Source of the DNA: Candidatus Izemoplasma sp.
Lineage (GTDB): Bacteria > Bacillota_I > Bacilli_A > Izemoplasmatales > Izemoplasmataceae
Assembly: GCA_007132145.1 (NCBI GenBank)
Contig: SLPE01000042.1
Coordinates: 1 to 7,805 of the forward strand
Length of the DNA: 7,805 nt
Direction: 5' to 3'
The notes beneath the pieces are model-generated. The model did not search any database. It saw nothing but the letters and a program-made list of their open reading frames with translations, and was not told the DNA's origin. Made by a program: the position numbers and the translations under genes. Shown one piece after another: positions 1-7,805 of the stretch. Position 1 is the first letter of the stretch, and every line of letters begins with the position of its first letter.

Positions 1-2811
<2,811 letters not shown>

Positions 2812-2830
2812 CTGAAAATCACCTATATCA

Positions 2831-2839
2831 ATTATACCA
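2831..2839 (-). promoter_or_regulatory. Extended -10 promoter for pcrA-ligA
   Basis: On the minus strand this reads TGGTATAAT: a perfect TATAAT (2836-2831) with the extended TGn element directly before it. No convincing -35 sits 16-18 bases upstream, and the TTGAAT at 2854-2849 is too close (12 bases). An extended -10 can work without a -35. Transcription would begin near 2824-2825, leaving a leader of only about 13 bases that is mostly Shine-Dalgarno. The site is inferred from sequence pattern only. Confidence 0.5.
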
Positions 2840-2862
2840 AAAAACAGCATTCAATGGTATAA
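2832..2862. repeat. Inverted repeat (8-bp arms, 15-bp spacer) across the pcrA promoter
   Basis: The arms TTATACCA (2832-2839, plus strand) and TGGTATAA (2855-2862) are exact reverse complements, separated by 15 bases. One arm coincides with the extended -10 box, and the other covers the place where a -35 box would stand. Arm centres are about 23 bp apart, roughly two helical turns, so both arms would face the same side of the DNA. That layout suits binding by a dimeric regulator, but no regulator is identified. The repeat is a direct observation; the operator role is inference. Confidence 0.5.
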
Positions 2863-2891
2863 AAACATCCCGACGTGTCCTCGATGATTTG

Positions 2892-2911
2892 CAAGCGAAG
2901 GCCGACGCTTG
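2892..2911. repeat. Short inverted repeat between csp terminator and pcrA promoter
   Basis: CAAGCG (2892-2897) and CGCTTG (2906-2911) form a perfect 6-bp stem with an 8-base loop. No T-run follows on the minus strand, so it is not a standard terminator for csp, whose terminator lies just upstream at 2948-2918. It may be a second structural element at the csp 3' end, a protein-binding site, or chance. Confidence 0.35.
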
Positions 2912-2917
2912 AAATGC

Positions 2918-2948
2918 AAAAAAAAGAAGGCCGGATTTTCCGACCTTC
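2918..2948 (-). terminator. Intrinsic terminator of csp
   Basis: On the minus strand a 10-bp stem (GAAGGTCGGA / TCCGGCCTTC, one G-T wobble) encloses an AAA loop (2948-2926). It is followed at once by eight T (2925-2918). It starts about ten bases after the csp stop codon. This is a textbook rho-independent terminator that separates csp from pcrA. Confidence 0.93.
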
Positions 2949-2957
2949 ATGACCATC

Positions 2958-3155
2958 TTATAGGGGATAGATGTTCTCGGCTTGAAGTCCTTTTTCGCCT
3001 TCGACGACGTCGAATTCGACTTTTTGGCCTTCTTCAAGGGATTTGAAGCCTTCTTGGTTGATGTGCGAGTAATGCGCGAACACATCGGTGCCTTCATCAG
3101 TAGTGATGAAACCGTATCCCTTTTCGTTGTTGAACCATTTTACTGTGCCAGTCAT
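2958..3155 (-). CDS. Cold-shock domain protein (CspA/CspB family)
   Basis: This is a 65-residue single-domain OB-fold protein, the full length of bacterial Csps. Such proteins bind single-stranded RNA and DNA and act as RNA chaperones that melt structure in mRNA. The opening [16 protein letters not shown] contains RNP-1 (KGYGFI, 12-17). RNP-2 is VFAHY (25-29), where the commonest form is VFVHF. The conserved [21 protein letters not shown] stretch (36-56, here given as family landmarks) and the final LQAENI follow. The start ATG 3155 is set by GGAGGA at a 7-base spacing. An in-frame ATG at 3206 would add 17 basic residues absent from the family and lacks a ribosome site. The gene has its own promoter, a long leader and a strong terminator. 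Several paralogues usually exist, so I assign no specific symbol. Confidence 0.96.
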   Translation of the reverse strand: MTGTVKWFNNEKGYGFITTDEGTDVFAHYSHINQEGFKSLEEGQKVEFDVVEGEKGLQAENIYPL

Positions 3156-3265
3156 GCGTGTTTCCTCCATTCTTTTTGATTTCCTTAAACTGCGAAGGGA
3201 ACTCATAAGAACGGGTGCATCTTCGGATACCGCCGCTTACAAATTGCCTGTTGCGTTTAAGTCCA
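3156..3265 (-). promoter_or_regulatory. Long 5' leader of the csp mRNA
   Basis: From the predicted start point near 3265 to the csp ATG there are about 110 bases, far longer than the 13-30-base leaders predicted for the other genes here. Long structured leaders that regulate translation by temperature are known for cspA-type mRNAs. A CGAAG/CTTCG pair (about 3193-3197 with 3221-3225) could close a small stem. A five-codon reading frame (MHPFL) in the leader ends overlapping the ATG at 3206, but it has no ribosome site. Regulation by this leader is inference. Confidence 0.45.
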
Positions 3266-3271
3266 AGTTAC

Positions 3272-3299
3272 ATGATACACGAAATTTGAAAAAATGCAA
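3272..3299 (-). promoter_or_regulatory. Promoter of csp
   Basis: The minus strand shows TTGCAT (3299-3294), a 16-base spacer rich in A and T, and TATCAT (3277-3272), which matches five of six -10 consensus bases. The -35 begins only four bases after the glnS stop codon. It is the only promoter in the window with a recognisable -35 at normal spacing. Confidence 0.5.
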
Positions 3300-3302
3300 C
3301 TC

Positions 3303-4958
3303 TTATGTTCGTTTTTTTCTTCCGGGCGCTTTGAAAGACGATTTCAAGGCGACGACACGGTTGAAAACGGGCCTGTCCTCTGAAGCGTCGCGATCGACGG
3401 CGAAATAGCCGTTGCGGGTGAACTGGAACGCATCGCCTTCTTCGAAGGGTACACCGGCTTCGACGAATCCGCTGAACGCTTGTTTCGAGTGCGGATTCAA
3501 GCGCGCTTCAAGCGGAAGCGAATCGTCCTTGTCCGGGTCGACGAGGTTTTCGAAAAGATGGAATGTCGCCGTTTTCGCGCTCGTCGCTTCAAGGAAATGA
3601 ATCGTCCCGTTCGGTTTCCTCTCCTTGAATCCCGAGCCCGACTTCGTACGCTTGTCGTACGTGCAATAGACCGTTTCCACCTGCCCCCGGTCATCGGTGT
3701 CGAACGATTCGGCACGGATGAAGTAGGCGTGCATCAAACGGACTTCCAGACCGAGTGACAAACGTTTCCAGTGTTTGTCGGGCTTGTCCGGCAAGAAATC
3801 TGAACGTTCGATATAGAGCTCTCTGCCGAAATGCACGGGTCGTGCGCCGAAGGTTTCGTCGTCTTTGTGAAAAGGCGCGTTCATCACCGTTTCGACGTCT
3901 CCTTCATAATTGGTGATGACGACTTTCAACGGGTCGAGCACCGCGTGGATCCGCGGAGCCGTCGCATGCATGACATCGCGCACGTATTCGTTGAACATCT
4001 CGACGTCGGTCTCTCCTTCGGTCTTCGGTAGACCGAGGGCTTGGACGAAGCGATGAATCGCTTCCGGCGGAACACCGCGTCGTCTGAGTCCGCTCAACGT
4101 GATCAACCGCGGGTCGTCCCACCCGTCGACGACACCCGCTTCGACGAGTTGACGGATGAAACGCTTTCCGGTGACTTGGTGGGCGATGATCAGTTTTCCG
4201 AATTCGATTTGTCTGGGCACTTTGGGCATTTCGCAATGTTCGACATACCAATCGTATATCGGACGATGGTCCTCGAATTCCAAGGTGCAAAGCGAGTGCG
4301 TGATGCCTTCGATCGCATCTTCGAGAGGATGCGCGAAATCGTACATCGGATAGATGCACCATGCGTCCTTCGTGTTGTGGTGCGAACTGTGTTGAATGCG
4401 GTAGATGACGGGATCGCGCATGTTCATGTTCGGGCTCGCCATGTCGATTTTCGCACGGAGCACGCATGCGCCGTCTTCAAACGCTCCGGCGCGCATCGCC
4501 TCGAAGAGCCGGATGTTTTCCTCGACACGCCGGTCGCGGTAAGGCGAATCCGTGCCCGGTGTCGTCAAATCGCCGCGCGTCGCCTTGATGTCTTCTGCCG
4601 AGAGGTCGCAGACGTAGGCTTTTCCCTTTTTGACGAGCACCATCGCGCGTTCGTACATCTCTTCGAAATAGTCGCTGGCGAAGAAGAGGTTGTCCCAATG
4701 ACAACCCAACCAGGCGATGTCCTCTTTCATGCCTTCGACGAACAGTGCGTCCTCTGTCAGAGGATTGGTATCGTCGAAACGGAGATTGAACGTGCCCCGG
4801 TAATCCTTCGCGAGGTTGTGATTCATGATAATCGCCCGCGCGTGACCGAGATGCAAGAACCCGTTGGGTTCCGGCGGAAAACGCGTAATCGGTCGTTCGT
4901 GTTTTCCGCTTTTCAAGTCGTTTTCGATGATGGTCCGGATGAAATGCTTGTTTTCCAT
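3303..4958 (-). CDS. glnS: Glutaminyl-tRNA synthetase (GlnRS)
   Basis: GlnRS charges tRNA-Gln with glutamine in the cytoplasm. It is a class I synthetase of the GluRS/GlnRS subgroup. The protein is 551 residues (E. coli 554) and collinear with E. coli GlnRS as I remember it: FIRTIIENDLKSGKH at the start, TRFPPEPNGFLHLGH with the HIGH motif as HLGH (36-39), NLRFDDTNP, SPYRDR, LRAKIDMASP, WCIYPMYDFAH, the GlnRS-typical EGITHSLCTLEF (217-228), GWDDPR and SGLRRRG. Residues from about 335 form the two anticodon-binding beta-barrels, ending in PVFNRVV. These features mark it as GlnRS and not GluRS. The odd point is the KMSKS-type loop, which reads VTGKR (262-266) where VMSKR is usual; the lysine is kept. 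Start ATG 4958 follows GGAGGGGG closely. No C-terminal extra domain and no terminator are seen downstream. Confidence 0.96.
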   Translation of the reverse strand: MENKHFIRTIIENDLKSGKHERPITRFPPEPNGFLHLGHARAIIMNHNLAKDYRGTFNLRFDDTNPLTEDALFVEGMKEDIAWLGCHWDNLFFASDYFEEMYERAMVLVKKGKAYVCDLSAEDIKATRGDLTTPGTDSPYRDRRVEENIRLFEAMRAGAFEDGACVLRAKIDMASPNMNMRDPVIYRIQHSSHHNTKDAWCIYPMYDFAHPLEDAIEGITHSLCTLEFEDHRPIYDWYVEHCEMPKVPRQIEFGKLIIAHQVTGKRFIRQLVEAGVVDGWDDPRLITLSGLRRRGVPPEAIHRFVQALGLPKTEGETDVEMFNEYVRDVMHATAPRIHAVLDPLKVVITNYEGDVETVMNAPFHKDDETFGARPVHFGRELYIERSDFLPDKPDKHWKRLSLGLEVRLMHAYFIRAESFDTDDRGQVETVYCTYDKRTKSGSGFKERKPNGTIHFLEATSAKTATFHLFENLVDPDKDDSLPLEARLNPHSKQAFSGFVEAGVPFEEGDAFQFTRNGYFAVDRDASEDRPVFNRVVALKSSFKAPGRKKRT

Positions 4959-4985
4959 GTGACCCCCTCCGTTTCGTCATCATCC

Positions 4986-4991
4986 ATTATA
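4986..4991 (-). promoter_or_regulatory. -10 box of the glnS promoter
   Basis: A perfect TATAAT on the minus strand lies 27 bases before the glnS start and downstream of the preceding terminator. The hexamer at -35 distance (TTTCAT, 5014-5009) is poor and falls inside the loop of an inverted repeat. The predicted leader is about 20 bases. Placement rests on the -10 match alone. Confidence 0.45.
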
Positions 4992-4999
4992 TATGACAA

Positions 5000-5020
5000 T
5001 GCCGCAAAATGAAAGCGGCA
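5000..5020. repeat. Inverted repeat over the -35 region of glnS
   Basis: TGCCGC (5000-5005) and GCGGCA (5015-5020) form a perfect 6-bp stem with a 9-base AT-rich loop. No T-run follows on the minus strand, and on the plus strand no gene precedes it, so it does not look like a terminator. It occupies the -35 zone of the glnS promoter and may be an operator or chance. Confidence 0.4.
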
Positions 5021-5046
5021 ACCCGTTGTGATCGTATTCGTCAAAC

Positions 5047-5076
5047 AAAAAGGATGCGACACGGAGGTCGCATCCT
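5047..5076 (-). terminator. Intrinsic terminator of the YpmS-like gene
   Basis: A perfect 10-bp stem AGGATGCGAC / GTCGCATCCT with a 6-base loop (5076-5051) is followed by a short T-run, interrupted by a G, then TTT. It lies about 18 bases after the stop at 5094. No T-run exists on the plus strand side, so it acts on minus-strand transcripts. Confidence 0.88.
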
Positions 5077-5093
5077 CGGGTACGTCACGATTC

Positions 5094-6896
5094 TCAATCT
5101 CCGAAGACGCCGTCGAAATCTTCGAAGATAGCGGGATCGATCAAGTCGGAGAAGACGTCGAAGAACGACTGTTGTGCTTCGGGCGGAAGGTCTCCGTAGG
5201 CTTCGACCAATGCCGCCACGTCTTCCGCATCGGGGTTGTCCCCGCCGTCCAGTTTGTCATGGATGCCTTTCGCCGCGTCGTAGACGTCCGAATGCTCAGG
5301 ATGGTCCACCAACCAATCGTCGAGCGCATCGACGACGGCCGCGTCGCCGAAGACGTCTTTGACCGCCTGGCTGAACGCGTCGAGAATGTCTTGGTATTCG
5401 GGAGCGACGATGTCGATGCGGATACCGCCTTGAACGAAATACACGGCATCGACCCGGATGTCCGCAGACGTCTCTTCCATGAGGTCGGTCAGCGTGTCGG
5501 TGCTGAGTACGATACGACCTTCTTCGTCGATGTAGCCGAACGGGAAGTCGTCGAGCGATTTCAACATGTCCTTGAAAGCGTCGAGGTCGGTAATCGATAT
5601 GTACGCCTTTTCGGGATCCGCGTCCTTACCCAACGCGATTTCGACGAGGTCGAACGTCAAATCCTCGACTTCGTCCGCGCGAATCGACAACATCGACTTG
5701 ACGCCGGCGATGTCGAACAGCGCCTTGATCTCCATGTAACGTTCTTCCGTCGCGCCGGCACCGCTCACATGGAACTCGAACCACATCCCGACCAGTCCGA
5801 TGCGTAGCGTTTCTTCGACACCGTCCCTTTCATAGGTCTGTTCGAAGCTCATCTCCTTGAATCCGTCGAACGATTTGAACAGGATCCTGTTCAAGGTCCG
5901 CTCCGGGATGGTGATGCTCGCAGGGTCGCCGGGGTCGTCCCGAAACGCCATGTTGAAGATGGCCTGCTCGAAAATCGTCCTCAGTTGTTTTTCCGGTTCG
6001 AAAGTCTCATAGTCGAAATCCTTGAGATAATCGGGAACGTCCGTCTCCTCCGGATTACGAATCAAAGAAAGTCGGGCCGTGAAGCGGAACACTTCATCGA
6101 GAAGACGGAATCTGACGATTTCATACTCGGGGTCGAAGAAGACGTCGAGAAACACCTGTAAAATGGCCTGTTCTTCTTCGTCTTCGACCAAAGCGTCCGT
6201 CAATTCCCTCTTATCGATGGTCAGCTTCAAGTTTCCGATGTCTAAATCGATGCCGGGCACTTCATCTTCCAATTCGTCCCCTGCCTCGCTCGCGACGGCA
6301 CCCGCAATCGGCGAAAGCAACCATCTCGGAAACGGCAGATGTCCGAGCCGTAGCCTATCGAACTGCAATGTGTAACTTTCGGCGTCGTCGACGAACGACA
6401 TCCTGACCCGGACGGTCGTCCGGTATGTGAAGCCTTCGTTCCATTGCATCTCGAAGCCGACGTTTCCGCTGAAACGGTCGTCTTCGAACGTCATCCAGAT
6501 GCCGGTGACGCGCAAATGCAAAGTCGAGTCGCCGACTTCAACGGCTTCGCTCGTCACATAACACGCTTCCGGTGCACAGCCGTCGACGGGTCCCGTGTAA
6601 GCCGGATTGACCCCTTCTTCATCCCCGATGCCGCGGATGGCGTTGAAGATCAACGTGTTGACCATGTCTTCGGTGATGTCGAGTTCGAAATCGGCGTCGT
6701 CCTCGGCACGCATCGCGGTAATCGCATCATCGAGGGATTCATAAAGCATCGCCATCGCATCGCTGTCTTCGACGTAAAGATGTACGGGCACGTCGTTGAT
6801 CGCGCCCCGGTCGCTGATCAAGGCGATGACCAGTCCGACGAGTACGATCGGCATGACGAAAATCAAGAGAAACAGGATCAAGAGGAGTTTTTTCAT
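5094..6896 (-). CDS. Membrane-anchored extracytoplasmic protein with two YpmS-like (DUF2140-like) units and an acidic tail
   Basis: Function unknown. The 600-residue protein starts MKK followed by one hydrophobic segment (4-27) with no lipobox, and no clear signal cleavage site, so it is probably anchored with its bulk outside. Two similar units follow, about 72-279 and 328-499. Each has a short helix (ITEDMVNTLIF / IPERTLNRILF), a strand with G-I/M-W (TLHLRVTGIW / TLRIGLVGMW), an LG turn (184-185 / 422-423) and an LTD segment (232-234 / 469-471). Unit 1 ends in a strand ARLSLI, unit 2 in RIDIVAP. N-terminal helix plus LG.L.(F/L)P plus a closing beta-strand recalls Bacillus YpmS, a roughly 190-residue family that I compare from memory. 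The only cysteines seen are C107 and C112, in an insertion found only in unit 1. Residues 501-600 are helical and very acidic. ATG 6896 is preferred (AAAGGG, 8-base spacing); GTG 6905 abuts that site. The gene stands alone between terminators. Confidence 0.85.
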   Translation of the reverse strand: MKKLLLILFLLIFVMPIVLVGLVIALISDRGAINDVPVHLYVEDSDAMAMLYESLDDAITAMRAEDDADFELDITEDMVNTLIFNAIRGIGDEEGVNPAYTGPVDGCAPEACYVTSEAVEVGDSTLHLRVTGIWMTFEDDRFSGNVGFEMQWNEGFTYRTTVRVRMSFVDDAESYTLQFDRLRLGHLPFPRWLLSPIAGAVASEAGDELEDEVPGIDLDIGNLKLTIDKRELTDALVEDEEEQAILQVFLDVFFDPEYEIVRFRLLDEVFRFTARLSLIRNPEETDVPDYLKDFDYETFEPEKQLRTIFEQAIFNMAFRDDPGDPASITIPERTLNRILFKSFDGFKEMSFEQTYERDGVEETLRIGLVGMWFEFHVSGAGATEERYMEIKALFDIAGVKSMLSIRADEVEDLTFDLVEIALGKDADPEKAYISITDLDAFKDMLKSLDDFPFGYIDEEGRIVLSTDTLTDLMEETSADIRVDAVYFVQGGIRIDIVAPEYQDILDAFSQAVKDVFGDAAVVDALDDWLVDHPEHSDVYDAAKGIHDKLDGGDNPDAEDVAALVEAYGDLPPEAQQSFFDVFSDLIDPAIFEDFDGVFGD

Positions 6897-6931
6897 CGTA
6901 GACACCCTTTCTATGCATTTCGGATAGACAT

Positions 6932-6937
6932 ATTATA
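6932..6937 (-). promoter_or_regulatory. -10 box for the YpmS-like gene
   Basis: A perfect TATAAT on the minus strand lies between the tsaD terminator and the start at 6896. The -35 position falls in the T-run of that terminator (TGTTTT at 17 bases) and does not match consensus. The predicted leader is about 28 bases, including AAAGGG. Confidence 0.45.
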
Positions 6938-6946
6938 CTCCATCAT

Positions 6947-6979
6947 GAAAAGAAAAAACAGCACGATGTCATGCTGTTT
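6947..6979 (-). terminator. Intrinsic terminator of tsaD
   Basis: AAACAGCA pairs with TGCTGTTT around an 8-base loop (6979-6956), and the T-run TTTTTTCTTTT overlaps the 3' arm (6958-6948). It starts nine bases after the tsaD stop codon. This ends the tsaD transcript before the next gene's promoter. Confidence 0.88.
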
Positions 6980-6987
6980 CGTATGCC

Positions 6988-7805
6988 TCACTTCAGTCGT
7001 AGGCGCGATTGCCCGTTCAAATCGTAGGCGGCGACGCTACAATCCTGCGAAAAACGGTAATACGCCGCGATGCCGACCATCGCGGCATTGTCGGTACAAT
7101 ACGACATCGGTGGCATCAATACGTCCGTATCCGTAAAGGCCTTCGATATCTCTTTTCTCAGTCGACTGTTCGCGGCGACGCCGCCGGCGAGCGCGAACTG
7201 CACGGCGTCCGTTTCATCGAACGCTTTGCGGCTCTTGTCGACCAGATGTGCGACCGCAGCCTTTTGGAAACTCGCGCACATGTCGGCGACATCGAGCGGC
7301 TCGTTTCTTCTTTTCATCCGGGAAAGCGTATTGATCACATGGCTCTTGAGACCGCTGTAACTGAAATCATAACTGTCTCCGGTATCGATTTTCGGCATCG
7401 GATAGCGAGGGGTCCCCTTTTGAGCGAGCGTATCGATTCTCGGGCCGCCGGGATAACCGAGACCGAGCACCCGAGCGACTTTGTCATACGCTTCGCCGAC
7501 GGCGTCGTCCAGCGTCTCACCGAGTTTTTCAAAGGTGTTGTGTCCGCGCATCAGCACGAGTTCCGTGTGTCCTCCGCTGACGACGAGACAGACGAGCGGA
7601 AAACGCATCTCCCCGACGATGGCGTTGGCGTAGATGTGCGAAGCGATATGATGGACGCCGATGAAGGGAATGTCGTGTGCGTAAGCGAACGCCTTCGCCG
7701 CATTGATGCCCGAAAGCAGACTGCCGATCAGCCCCGGCCCTTCGGTCACGGCGACCAGCTCGATGTCGGCGGGCGTCATGTTCGCCGTCTTCAAGGCGTC
7801 CTCGA
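6988..7805 (-). CDS. tsaD: tRNA N6-threonylcarbamoyladenosine synthase subunit TsaD (5' end beyond window)
   Basis: TsaD (Kae1/YgjD/Gcp family) transfers the threonylcarbamoyl group from threonylcarbamoyl-AMP to A37 of tRNAs that read ANN codons. It works with TsaB and TsaE. The frame is open to the window end, so the gene begins outside; the TTG at 7794 is internal. About 271 residues are present, and some 65-70 (including the usual N-terminal GIETSCDET) are missing. Landmarks are AVTEGPGLIGSLLSG, the metal-binding HIASH within HHIASHIYAN, VSGGHTELVL, GETLDDAVGEAYDKVAR, YPGGPRID, FSGLK-like FSYSGLKSH, ALAGGVAANSRLR, and the C-terminal TDNAAMVG, whose aspartate is the last metal ligand. All catalytic positions visible are intact. 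The gene stops with TGA and has its own terminator, so it does not obviously share a transcript with the next gene. Confidence 0.97.
   Translation of the reverse strand, partial: EDALKTANMTPADIELVAVTEGPGLIGSLLSGINAAKAFAYAHDIPFIGVHHIASHIYANAIVGEMRFPLVCLVVSGGHTELVLMRGHNTFEKLGETLDDAVGEAYDKVARVLGLGYPGGPRIDTLAQKGTPRYPMPKIDTGDSYDFSYSGLKSHVINTLSRMKRRNEPLDVADMCASFQKAAVAHLVDKSRKAFDETDAVQFALAGGVAANSRLRKEISKAFTDTDVLMPPMSYCTDNAAMVGIAAYYRFSQDCSVAAYDLNGQSRLRLK

Noticed and set aside
2812..2850. Upstream in-frame start for pcrA adding 13 residues
   Set aside because: These codons cover the predicted -10 box and Shine-Dalgarno; the PcrA family starts near the internal MDGLFKDLNDAQ.
2812..2957. SOS (LexA) box upstream of pcrA
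   Set aside because: I looked for GAAC-N4-GTTC or a close variant and found none.
3156..3206. Upstream in-frame start for csp adding 17 residues
   Set aside because: There is no Shine-Dalgarno before ATG 3206, the extra residues are not part of the Csp family, and ATG 3155 has a strong GGAGGA.
3904..4467. 187-codon open frame on the minus strand in another frame
   Set aside because: It lies inside glnS; its composition (Arg, Ser and His rich) is that of an out-of-frame reading of the synthetase gene.
4041..5012. 323-codon open frame on the plus strand
   Set aside because: It is wholly antisense to glnS, whose translation matches GlnRS end to end. Its translation resembles no family and has no ribosome site; such frames arise from the GC-rich codon pattern.
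5238..5290. Possible EF-hand or dockerin-like calcium loop in the acidic tail (near LDGGDNPDAED)
   Set aside because: The spacing of acidic residues does not fit the 12-residue EF-hand pattern, and no second copy exists.
5028..5807. 259-codon open frame on the plus strand
   Set aside because: It is antisense to the YpmS-like gene and begins inside the terminator region. No promoter, ribosome site or recognisable motif was seen.
6897..6905. GTG start for the YpmS-like gene three codons earlier
   Set aside because: The only ribosome site (AAAGGG) abuts or overlaps the GTG, whereas it is at 8-base spacing from the ATG at 6896.

Overview
Every gene I can support in this window lies on the minus strand. 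In transcription order (high to low coordinate) they are: tsaD (cut at its 5' end by the window edge), a 600-residue membrane-anchored protein of unknown function, glnS, a small cold-shock (csp) gene, pcrA, and the first third of ligA (cut at position 1). There is no sign of a mobile element, CRISPR array, tRNA or rRNA. The setting is core genome: tRNA modification, tRNA charging, RNA chaperone and DNA repair.

The organism looks like a member of the Bacillota/Mycoplasmatota side of the tree. PcrA is of the Gram-positive type with the C-terminal RNA-polymerase-binding tail, the pcrA-ligA pair is typical of that group, and the membrane protein resembles the Bacillus YpmS family. Base composition by eye is only moderately GC-rich (a little over half G+C), which is high for those groups. 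Three genes end in TGA, so the standard bacterial code is used and not the mycoplasma code. Predicted promoters have good -10 boxes and mostly poor -35 boxes. I cannot name a genus.

Layout: 7805-6988 tsaD; 6979-6947 terminator; 6937-6932 promoter; 6896-5094 the YpmS-like tandem protein; 5076-5047 terminator; 5020-4986 promoter with an inverted repeat; 4958-3303 glnS; 3299-3272 csp promoter, starting four bases past the glnS stop with no terminator between; a leader of about 110 nt; 3155-2958 csp; 2948-2918 terminator; a promoter/operator-like region with inverted repeats (2911-2831); 2811-646 pcrA; and ligA from 668, overlapping the end of pcrA by 23 bases. pcrA and ligA clearly form one transcription unit. 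The other genes are mostly separated by their own terminators and promoters.

The most interesting item is the 600-residue protein. Its extracytoplasmic part contains two copies of one fold, which I could line up by eye with a nearly constant offset of 237-238 residues. It also has a cysteine-bearing insertion found only in copy 1 and an extremely acidic C-terminal helical tail. Next are a GlnRS whose class I signature loop reads VTGKR in place of the usual VMSKR, and an 8-bp inverted repeat spanning the pcrA promoter.
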